Source: Actinomycetes bacterium
GTDB taxonomy: Bacteria > Actinomycetota > Acidimicrobiia > Acidimicrobiales > Bog-793
Assembly: GCA_021809425.1 (NCBI GenBank)
Contig: JAKBAA010000031.1
Span: 1-36,049, forward strand
DNA: 36,049 bases
Direction: 5' to 3'
Shown: positions 8,569-14,979 of the stretch, in pieces
Position numbering within the stretch: position 1 is the first letter of the stretch
How the letters are laid out: every line of letters starts with the position of its first letter
Position numbers and translations under genes: made by a program
Notes under the pieces: generated by a model
What the model saw: only the letters and a program-made list of their open reading frames with translations
Database searches by the model: none
Told to the model about the DNA's origin: nothing

Positions 8569-9345
8569 TCAGACGGCCGGGGCGGCGACCGCCGCACGAT
8601 CAGGCGGAAGGACCGGCGCGACGGGCGCTGGCACGGCCGGGCGGGCGAGCGGCCAGTCGCCCTCGTCGGCGGCGGGGGGCGCCCCTCCGTCGAGGGCGCG
8701 TGCGGCCGCAGCCCGTTCCACCCACGCCCGGTGCCAGGCCGCCTGCTGCTCGGTCAGCTCGGCGAGACCGGTGGCCGTGAGCACCGGGAAGCGGTCGCAG
8801 AGCGCCAGCAGCACCAGCACCGCGGCCTCGGCGTCGGCTCCGGCCTCGTGGGCGGCGGTGAGCGCCACGCCGTAGTGCTCGCAGAGGTGCACGAGCCGCC
8901 GTCCCCCGGGCCGGCGACGGTCGAGGTGGCGGTCGAGGACGAGCACGTCGAGCGCCGGCCCTCGCCACCCTGCCTCGGCGAGGCCGGTCCCGGTGCAGGC
9001 ACGCAGCTGGTGGTCGACGAGCGACAGGTCGTAGGCCAGGTTCATGCCGACGACCGGCACGCCACGGTCGGCCGCCTCGAGGAGCTCCTCGGCGAGCAAT
9101 TCGACGGCGGCGCGCAGCGGCAGCCCGTCCCGGCGTGCCCGCTCGGTCGTGATGCCGTGGACGGCGGTCGCTGCCGGCGGGATGGGGCGCTCCGGATCGA
9201 CGAGGGCCAGTCGGCGCTCGACCACCCGGCCGGCGGCGACGCGCACCAGGGCGAACGACACCGGCACGTCGCCGTGGCGCCGCACCCCGGTCGTCTCGAG
9301 GTCGATGCCGAGCAGCTGTCCGTGCCACCAGCTGCGCTCGGCCAC
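8569..9345 (-). CDS. DEDDh 3'-5' exonuclease (DnaQ/epsilon-like)
   Basis: A 258-residue protein whose first 190 residues form an RNase T/DnaQ exonuclease domain. All DEDDh residues are visible: D15 and E17 in GIDLETTG, an aspartate in NLAYDLSLVDH (about 106-111), and H166 and D171 in HEAGADAEA. The last 65 residues are alanine/proline-rich and probably disordered. It starts at GTG 9345 with GGGGAGGTG upstream and a TACCCT -10-like box at 9397-9392, giving a leader of about 45 bases. It may process DNA or RNA ends or proofread. It is not fused to a polymerase, so its partner is unknown. Confidence 0.88.
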   Translation of the reverse strand: MAERSWWHGQLLGIDLETTGVRRHGDVPVSFALVRVAAGRVVERRLALVDPERPIPPAATAVHGITTERARRDGLPLRAAVELLAEELLEAADRGVPVVGMNLAYDLSLVDHQLRACTGTGLAEAGWRGPALDVLVLDRHLDRRRPGGRRLVHLCEHYGVALTAAHEAGADAEAAVLVLLALCDRFPVLTATGLAELTEQQAAWHRAWVERAAAARALDGGAPPAADEGDWPLARPAVPAPVAPVLPPDRAAVAAPAV

Positions 9346-9452
9346 CCCGTTCCACCTCCCCGGCGCCCACCGCGAGCACGCGATGCCCGCAAGGGTAGCC
9401 AGCTGTTGCGCGCTCGCCGGGGAGCGGCCGGGCGACCCGCTACCCTCCGGCC

Positions 9453-10778
9453 GTGGTCGCCACCCGTCGCCTCGGTCGTGGCGGGCCGGGAGGAGCGCGC
9501 CGGCTGGTCGTGGCGCTCGCCGGGACGACGGCGCTGCTCTGGGTCGGGGCGAGCGCCATCCTGCCGTTGCTGCCGGTCTACCTGCGGGCCCGGGGCGCCT
9601 CGCCCGGCCTGGTCGGGGTGATCATGGCGGCGTACTACGCGGCGAGCGTCGTCACCCAGTACCCGTCGGGGCGCCTCACCGACCTCGTCGGTCCGAGGGC
9701 GGTGGCGATGGGAGGGCTCGTGCTGTTCGCCGCGGCGAGCGCCGGGTTCGCGCTGGCGGGGGCGCCGGCCGAGGCGATCGGCTTCCGGGCCCTCGAGGGG
9801 GTGGGGGCGGGGGCGGTCACGGTGGCCGGGGCGGCGGCCATCGGCGTGCACGTGCCGCTCGCCGAGCGTGGCGTCGCCTTCGGCGCCCTGTACGGCAGCC
9901 AGATGCTGGCGCTGGCGGTGGGACCGCTCGTCGGGAGCCTGGTCGGGGCGACGTCGATGCGCCTGCTGTTCCTCGGTGCGTGCGCCAGCGCCCTCCTGGC
10001 GGTGGTGCCGCTCGCTGCGGCGCTCGGACCCGTGCACGGCCGGCGGCGCCCGGGAGGCGGGGCCGAGGCGGCGACGCCCGGCGGGGCGCTGGGCGTCGCG
10101 CCCGGTGACGGCGGCGCCACGACCCGCGCCGCCCGCGCCGCCGTGGTCGGGGTGGCGCTGGCCTTCGGGGCCACGGGACTGACCACGGGCGTGTACGAGG
10201 CCTGCTGGACGCTGCTGCTCCGGCTGCGCCATGCCAGCGCGTTCGACGTGGGGCTGTCGTGGACGCTGTTCGCCCTGCCGTTCGCCGCGCTGTCGTTGCC
10301 GGCGGGCCGCCTGGCGGCGCGGCTCGATCGGCGCATGCTCACCCTCGTCGCCCTCCTGTCGTCGGCGGCGTTCTGCGCCGTCTACCCGCGCCTGCACGAC
10401 GTCCGACTCCTCGTCGGCCTCGGCGTGGCGGAGGCGATCGGGGCGGTGGTGGGGGCGCCGCCGGCCCTGCTGATCCTGACCGAGGCGGTGCGGGGCGACC
10501 GCCAGGGCGCCGCACAGGGCGTCGTCGAGACCGCACGGACGGCGACGACCGCCGTGGCGGCTGCGGCGAGCGGGGCGCTGTTCGGTATGTCGACGCCCCT
10601 TCCCTTCGACGTCGCCGCCATGCTGGTGACCGTGGCGTGCGCGGCCATCGCCTGGTGGTGGCGGGCGCTGCCCGGCCGTGCGGCGGTGCCACCGAGCAGC
10701 GAGGTGGGGGAGCTGCTGGCGACCGAGGGCACCTCGGCCCTGCCCGAGTCGCCGCCACGGCGGCGGCCGGCCCGGTAA
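9453..10778 (+). CDS. MFS transporter, probable drug/metabolite efflux
   Basis: A 441-residue protein with about 12 hydrophobic helices and a hydrophilic central loop (about 195-230). The MFS motif A region between helices 2 and 3 reads YPSGRLTDLVGPR. The FRALEGVGAGAVTVAGAA segment corresponds to the helix 4-5 region of DHA1-type exporters. Substrate is unknown. GTG 9453 is six bases after TACCCT (9441-9446), so the transcript is likely leaderless, and it diverges from the exonuclease gene. The riboflavin kinase gene begins 11 bases after its stop. A flavin-related substrate is possible but has no direct support. Confidence 0.85.
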   Translation: MVATRRLGRGGPGGARRLVVALAGTTALLWVGASAILPLLPVYLRARGASPGLVGVIMAAYYAASVVTQYPSGRLTDLVGPRAVAMGGLVLFAAASAGFALAGAPAEAIGFRALEGVGAGAVTVAGAAAIGVHVPLAERGVAFGALYGSQMLALAVGPLVGSLVGATSMRLLFLGACASALLAVVPLAAALGPVHGRRRPGGGAEAATPGGALGVAPGDGGATTRAARAAVVGVALAFGATGLTTGVYEACWTLLLRLRHASAFDVGLSWTLFALPFAALSLPAGRLAARLDRRMLTLVALLSSAAFCAVYPRLHDVRLLVGLGVAEAIGAVVGAPPALLILTEAVRGDRQGAAQGVVETARTATTAVAAAASGALFGMSTPLPFDVAAMLVTVACAAIAWWWRALPGRAAVPPSSEVGELLATEGTSALPESPPRRRPAR

Positions 10779-10789
10779 CCTCCGCGGGC

Positions 10790-11275
10790 ATGGAGCGCCC
10801 CCCCGTCGTCGTCGCCGGGCCGGTGGTGCGCGGCGACGGCCGAGGCCGCCAGCTGGGGTTCCCGACGGCCAACGTGGCCGTCCCGCCGGCGCGCATGCCG
10901 AGCGAGGCGGAGGTTGCCGACGGGGTGTACGCCGGCTACCTGCGGCGGGCGGATGCCACGGTGCTGCTCGCCGCGCTCTCTATCGGGCGGCGGCCGACCT
11001 ACTACGGCCCGGACGGCGAGCGCCTGCTCGAGGCGCACCTGCCCGATCTCGAGGTCGACCTGTACGGGGAGGTCGTCGAGGTGCTGGTCGGGCCGCTCGT
11101 GCGCGGGCAGGCGCGCTTCGCCTCGAGCGAGGAGCTCGTGGCGCAGATCGCGGCCGACGTGGAGGCCGTCCGGCGCCTCGGCGCCCGCAGCGCGCCGGGG
11201 CCGTGGCCGGAGGCGGAGCGGGTGGCGCCGGCGGGTCAGCCGAGCCCGGACGGGAGCGGACGCAGCTCGGGGTAG
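10790..11275 (+). CDS. Standalone riboflavin kinase (flavokinase domain)
   Basis: This 161-residue protein contains only the flavokinase half of bacterial RibF. It shows GDGRGRQLGFPTANV (residues 15-29; PTAN binds Mg-ATP in the family), DGVYAGY, the ALSIGRRPTYYG loop and the catalytic glutamate E81 in EAHLPDLEVDLYGE. It should phosphorylate riboflavin to FMN. The nucleotidyltransferase domain that makes FAD is absent, and there is no room for it upstream because the MFS gene ends 11 bases before. TAACCT at 10776-10781 may be a -10 box. The 3' end overlaps the convergent mgsA gene by 40 bases. Confidence 0.85.
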   Translation: MERPPVVVAGPVVRGDGRGRQLGFPTANVAVPPARMPSEAEVADGVYAGYLRRADATVLLAALSIGRRPTYYGPDGERLLEAHLPDLEVDLYGEVVEVLVGPLVRGQARFASSEELVAQIAADVEAVRRLGARSAPGPWPEAERVAPAGQPSPDGSGRSSG

Positions 11276-11721
11276 GGCGGGACCGCCCGGCGGTAGCCGG
11301 TGTCGAGCAAGGTCGAGGCGAACAGCAGGTCGGCCGTCGCGAGGTTGCAGGCGACCGGCAGGTTCCAGACGACGGCGATGCGCAGCAGGGCGCGCACGTC
11401 CGGATCGTGCGGCTGCGGCTCGAGCGGGTCCCAGAAGAACAGCAGGGCGTCGATCCGCCCCTCGGCGATCATGCCGCCGATCTGCAGGTCACCCCCGAGC
11501 GGTCCGCTACGGAGCCGGGCGATCTCGAGCCCGAGCTCCCCGGCGATGAGCGCCCCGGTGGTCCCGGTTGCCCACAGCCTGCAGCGGGCGAGCCGCTCGC
11601 GGTTGGTGCGGCACCAGTCGAGCAGGTCGCGCTTCTTGTGGTCGTGCGCCACGAGGGCGATGCGCGTGGGCGGGGGCGCGGGCGCGCCCGCCGCCTCGTG
11701 CGCTACGGCGTCGGGCTCCAC
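11236..11721 (-). CDS. mgsA: Methylglyoxal synthase
   Basis: The protein matches methylglyoxal synthase closely: RIALVAHDHKKRDLLDW, ATGTTG, RSGPLGGDLQIGGMIAEG and DPLEPQPHDPDVRALLR. Catalytic residues are visible: the aspartate of GPLGGD (D78 here) and the H and D of PHDPD. It converts dihydroxyacetone phosphate to methylglyoxal and phosphate, a bypass of lower glycolysis that releases phosphate. I prefer GTG 11721, which gives 161 residues (family about 150) and has GAGAGGG six bases upstream. ATG 11811 would add 30 residues of low-complexity sequence. It converges on the riboflavin kinase gene with a 40-base overlap. Confidence 0.93.
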   Translation of the reverse strand: MEPDAVAHEAAGAPAPPPTRIALVAHDHKKRDLLDWCRTNRERLARCRLWATGTTGALIAGELGLEIARLRSGPLGGDLQIGGMIAEGRIDALLFFWDPLEPQPHDPDVRALLRIAVVWNLPVACNLATADLLFASTLLDTGYRRAVPPYPELRPLPSGLG

Positions 11722-11874
11722 GAGCACCCCTCTCGTCGACGGATCTTGCGGTACAGCGGACCTGGCGTGACGGGGCACGGTCCGCGGGCGGACGGTGCCG
11801 GTCCGCTCCATGCTCGTCACCGGAGCGGGCGATGGCAAGGATTCACCAGCTCGGAGGGCGGGTACGCGCGGGGC

Positions 11875-12363
11875 GTGGTCAGCATCACCACACCGGCCGG
11901 AGGTGAGGGAGGTGGCGACACCCCCTCGCCCGCTCCGGCCGCCGTGCGCCGCATCGCCCTTCCGGTCCGTCCGGGCAGCTGCGCCGTGGCCCGCCACTTC
12001 GTCCGCTCGGTGCTCGCCGGCTCCGGGTGGGCCGGCGACGTCGAGGCGGCGGTGCTGCTCACGAGCGAGCTCGTGGCGAACGCCTTCATCCACGCCCACT
12101 CTCCGTGCTACCTGACGGTGCGCCTCGACGGCTCCCGGGTCCGGGTCGAGGCGAGCGACACCGACCCCGACCCCCCCGTGGTGGCGCGACCCAGCGACGA
12201 CAGCCCCGGAGGCCGCGGGCTCGTCCTGGTCGAGGCGCTGTCGAGCGCATGGGGGAGCCGGATCGAGGCCGACGAGGGGAAGACCATCTGGTTCGAGCTG
12301 GCCGTGCGCGCCAGGCAGCCCAGCCGGGGCGCTCGTGCGCGCAGGGGCCCCTCGAGGAGCTGA
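11875..12363 (+). CDS. Anti-sigma-type histidine-kinase-like ATPase (RsbW/SpoIIAB family)
   Basis: A 162-residue protein with a single HATPase_c_2 domain. The N box is LLTSELVANAFIHA (E-x3-N), the G1-like region DTDPDPP, and the G2 region GGRGLVLVEALSSAWG. Such proteins in actinobacteria bind sigma factors or act as serine kinases on anti-anti-sigma proteins. No partner gene is adjacent. The SpoIIE-type phosphatase at 29051-30256 could in principle act in the same kind of pathway. The GTG 11875 start is the first good one in frame, with GGAGGGCGGG about 20 bases upstream, so the exact start is uncertain. It lies just outside the left attachment site. Confidence 0.8.
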   Translation: MVSITTPAGGEGGGDTPSPAPAAVRRIALPVRPGSCAVARHFVRSVLAGSGWAGDVEAAVLLTSELVANAFIHAHSPCYLTVRLDGSRVRVEASDTDPDPPVVARPSDDSPGGRGLVLVEALSSAWGSRIEADEGKTIWFELAVRARQPSRGARARRGPSRS

Positions 12364-12479
12364 CAGGCCACGGCCGGAGCACCTCGGGTCGATCAGGCCC
12401 GCCGGGTGCGCGCGTCAGGTCCAGCGCACGCTACGAGCGGCACGCGAACCGGCCCGCCCCGCCCAGCTGGACCTACGCG

Positions 12480-12515
12480 GTGCGCCCCCTGGGACTCGAA
12501 CCCAGAACCTGCGGA
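12480..12515 (-). repeat. Left attachment site (tRNA-Lys 3' fragment)
   Basis: The 36 bases are identical to 28762-28797 and cover the acceptor 3' strand, T arm, variable loop and part of the anticodon stem of tRNA-Lys in the same orientation. The flanking bases differ on both sides (G versus A before, G versus T after), which defines the core exactly. The fragment has no 5' half, so it is not a functional tRNA. Confidence 0.92.
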
Positions 12516-12538
12516 GTCCTGGCAGCGAGTCAACCGGA

Positions 12539-12555
12539 GACAATCAGCGACAATC
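12539..12555 (+). promoter_or_regulatory. Two GACAATC direct repeats, 10-bp period
   Basis: GACAATC occurs at 12539-12545 and 12549-12555, one helical turn apart, between the left core site and the arm-type repeats. Phased short direct repeats at this position are typical of excisionase binding sites; that function is inference. Confidence 0.35.
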
Positions 12556-12619
12556 GTCGCAGCTCAGCGGCCGTGCACCGGCCAACCCTGTGCAAGGCTG
12601 AGCACCCCGAGTCAACCCC

Positions 12620-12644
12620 GTTGGTGGTCAACTTGGTGGTCAAG
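12620..12644 (+). repeat. Left arm-type repeats (TTGGTGGTCAA x2)
   Basis: Two consecutive copies of TTGGTGGTCAA(C/G) occupy 12620-12644. The same tandem pair, 24 of 26 bases identical when one flanking base is included, is at 28693-28718 near the other end, in the same orientation. Such pairs flanking the core are expected for integrase N-terminal-domain (arm) binding. The stop codon of the multi-HTH gene (12642-12640) lies inside the second copy. Confidence 0.6.
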
Positions 12645-14685
12645 CGGCGGGCCCCTTGGCGAGGGCGAGGATGGCTCCCACGTGGCGCGCCGGCACGGCG
12701 ACCCGGCCGGTCTCCCATCCGCTCACCGTCACGCCTGCCACGCCGAGGAGCTCGCCGAGCGCCGCCTGGCTGAGGCCTACCCGGCGTCGTAGTGCCACGA
12801 GCTCGGCGGCCGAGAGCGACGGCCGCTCGTGCGCCGGAAGCGCCGTCCCAGCCGGGAAGAGGCGCCGGCGGCGGAAGATGCGGCCGTTCGGATCCTGCAC
12901 GTCGACGAAGCCCTCCTCGAGGCGGCCAAGCTCGAGGGCGAGCTCGATGTGGCGCCGGCGCTGCGGCCAGCCAAGCGCCGAGGGCGACGCGCCGCCGGCC
13001 ACCGAGGCCCGGGCGACGAGGTCCTCGAGGATGCGCACCTCGGCCCTCGTGAGCCCGGGCGCGGGGGGCGCCGTGGCGAGGATACGACGGACCTCCCCGA
13101 CCCGGCCCGTCGGGCAGCGGCGCCTGCCGCGCTCGCTCTCCCATTCGCCGAGGCGGCTCGCATCGATGCCGAGCGCCTGCGCCAGCGCCGGGCGGCTCCA
13201 GCCGGCCGCCTCCCGCAACCCCCGCAGTTCGGCGCCGGAGAGCGTCTCGAGCGGCGGCGGCACCTCGGCGGCCAGATACCAGCCGAGGTAGGTGCGACCG
13301 AGGGCGTCGAGCGCCGGCGCCCTCCGCGCCTTGCCGGCAGCCTCGAGGCGGCGCAGGGCCGCCTTGAGCTTCGGGAAGTAGCCGAGGCCCTCGAGCTGGT
13401 AGAGGTCGCTCGTCGAGCTGCCGGGCTTGGCTGCGATGGCCTCGAGCAAGGTGCTCTCGCGCCTGGCCTCGGCGCTGCGCCGCCCTTCGGCCTCGAGCTC
13501 GGCGAGCGCGCCGGGGGCAACGGACCTCAAGCGCGCGGACACCTGGCCGTCGACGAGCCGCTCCGCGGCGATGATCGTGGGTGCCGACACCTCGCAGCGC
13601 GCCGCAAGCTCCGCCTGGCTCACGCCGATCCGCTCTCGCCGCTGGCGCAGCTCGTCGCCGGACAGCCTCGGCAGCGGTGCCGGCGCGTCGTCGGCGGCGA
13701 AGAGTCGGACACGATCGGCGGCGTAACCCGGGAGGGCGGCCTCGACGAGCAGGCCGCGACGCTTCGCCTCATCGAGCGCGGCCCCGTAGTCGCCCGAGCG
13801 GCTGACCCGGCCGCCGGCCTGGCGGTGCTCGTGACGGAGCGCGCTCTCGGAGACACCGGCAGGCCGAGCGCGCACCTCCTCGACGATCGACGCGACGAGC
13901 GCCTCGGAGCGCTCTTGGGCGAGTCTCCTCGCCTCGTCGAGCGTCGCCAGCAGCGCGACGACGCGCCCGTGTGGAACGGGGCGCTTCCCGGCCTCCCAGG
14001 CCTGCACGACGCTGAACGTCACCCCCACGCGCTCGGCCAGCTCGGCGAGCGACCACCCGGCCGCCTCGCGCAGCTGCCGGATCTCTGGACCCCCCAGGAC
14101 CTCGAGGGACCGGCCTACCTCCTCGGCACGAGCGGGGGGCACGCCGCGAGCCTCCCAGCTCCGCCAGGTCGCCGATGCGACACCGACCCGCTCCGCACAG
14201 GCAACGACGCGCCGGCCCTTGAACCGGCGTGCCGCCCGGAGCTCGCGTCCCGCGAGCCTGGTGGGCGCCGAGCGATCGAGGCCGCTTGGCCGCTCGGAGC
14301 TGCGCGGGACGAGGAGGGAGCGGACGTAGAGGCGCCCGTCGCGGGTCCTCGACGCCTCCCGGCGCTCGACGAGGCGGCCAGCCGCGACCATCGCGTCGAG
14401 CACCGGTCGCAGCTTGGGCGGCAGGCGCCGACGCGCCGCCGACGGCGACAGCGCGGGCTCCCGGATCCTCTCGAGGACCGTCTGCTCCGGCTGAGCACGG
14501 GACAAGAGCTGGTCGAGTGCCTGACGGGCCACGCCTTCCGGAAGGGCGCGCTCGCCCGCGCCGTAGCGCGCAAGAGCTCGAGGGCTGATGCCGACGAGAC
14601 GCGCGGTCTCCCGAAGCGAGAGACGGAGCGCCAGGCGAGCCTCCTCGAGCGCGACGGAGGAATCGGTAGATGGCTGACCAGGCAC
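12640..14685 (-). CDS. Giant modular regulator with six XRE-type HTH domains and winged-helix modules
   Basis: The 681-residue protein contains six stretches that read as XRE/Cro-like helix-turn-helix domains, at about 11-60, 143-197, 199-250, 340-398, 481-537 and 622-675. Good examples are RQLREAAGWSLAELAERVGV and ALRRRVGLSQAALGELLGVA. Segments at about 66-126, 258-332, 410-478 and 546-612 look like winged-helix modules, each a helix pair, a recognition-like helix ending in GRLVE or similar, and a short basic beta wing. No catalytic domain is evident. GTG 14685 has TAGATT seven bases upstream, suggesting a leaderless transcript. The gene is divergent from the xis-rep operon, so it probably represses it. 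I know of no family with this architecture. Confidence 0.82.
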   Translation of the reverse strand: MPGQPSTDSSVALEEARLALRLSLRETARLVGISPRALARYGAGERALPEGVARQALDQLLSRAQPEQTVLERIREPALSPSAARRRLPPKLRPVLDAMVAAGRLVERREASRTRDGRLYVRSLLVPRSSERPSGLDRSAPTRLAGRELRAARRFKGRRVVACAERVGVASATWRSWEARGVPPARAEEVGRSLEVLGGPEIRQLREAAGWSLAELAERVGVTFSVVQAWEAGKRPVPHGRVVALLATLDEARRLAQERSEALVASIVEEVRARPAGVSESALRHEHRQAGGRVSRSGDYGAALDEAKRRGLLVEAALPGYAADRVRLFAADDAPAPLPRLSGDELRQRRERIGVSQAELAARCEVSAPTIIAAERLVDGQVSARLRSVAPGALAELEAEGRRSAEARRESTLLEAIAAKPGSSTSDLYQLEGLGYFPKLKAALRRLEAAGKARRAPALDALGRTYLGWYLAAEVPPPLETLSGAELRGLREAAGWSRPALAQALGIDASRLGEWESERGRRRCPTGRVGEVRRILATAPPAPGLTRAEVRILEDLVARASVAGGASPSALGWPQRRRHIELALELGRLEEGFVDVQDPNGRIFRRRRLFPAGTALPAHERPSLSAAELVALRRRVGLSQAALGELLGVAGVTVSGWETGRVAVPARHVGAILALAKGPAA

Positions 14686-14751
14686 GGCCGCGAATCTAAC
14701 AGCACACGCAGCACGGATTTCGGATGCTATCCAGAGCCAGGAGGTCACGGT
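14686..14751. promoter_or_regulatory. Divergent control region, multi-HTH regulator / xis-rep
   Basis: These 66 bases separate the regulator and the xis-rep operon. Minus-strand TAGATT (14698-14693) is a good -10 box for a leaderless regulator transcript. On the plus strand an ideal AGGAGG (14739-14744) precedes the xis GTG by seven bases. It is a likely place for the regulator to bind, but no long inverted repeat is obvious. Confidence 0.5.
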
Positions 14752-14979
14752 GTGCTTTGCTTCCGATCCATGACAAAGACAACGAAGGACCCTGAGACCT
14801 ATCCCCGGCTGCTCACGGTGAGACAGGCCTGTGCGTGCCTGCAGCTGAGCAAGCCCACCGTCTACGACCTCATCCACTCAGGACGCCTGCGGAGCGTCTC
14901 TGTCGGGCGTGTCCACCGGATCCCCGTGCAGGCGATCGAGGAGTTCATCGCCGGAGCCGACAGCCCTGGCGCCGCGTGA
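14752..14979 (+). CDS. Excisionase-like helix-turn-helix DNA-binding protein
   Basis: A 75-residue MerR/Xis-type winged-helix protein. The core is LLTVRQACACLQLSKPTVYD, then LIHSGRLRSVSVGRVHRIP and VQAIEEFIA, the usual helix-helix-wing pattern of AlpA/Xis-like excisionase proteins. I choose GTG 14752 because AGGAGG lies seven bases upstream; ATG 14770 would be the alternative. Its stop overlaps the GTG start of the replication gene as GTGA, so the two are coupled. It likely bends DNA for excision, or activates transcription, of this element. Confidence 0.85.
   Translation: MLCFRSMTKTTKDPETYPRLLTVRQACACLQLSKPTVYDLIHSGRLRSVSVGRVHRIPVQAIEEFIAGADSPGAA

Noticed and set aside
12480-12515. A tRNA gene at the left border
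   Set aside because: Only the 3' half of tRNA-Lys is present; there is no D arm or 5' acceptor strand, so it is an attachment-site remnant.
12829-14700. A long plus-strand open frame running into the excisionase gene
   Set aside because: Only the last 75 codons match a protein family; the rest is antisense to the multi-HTH regulator.
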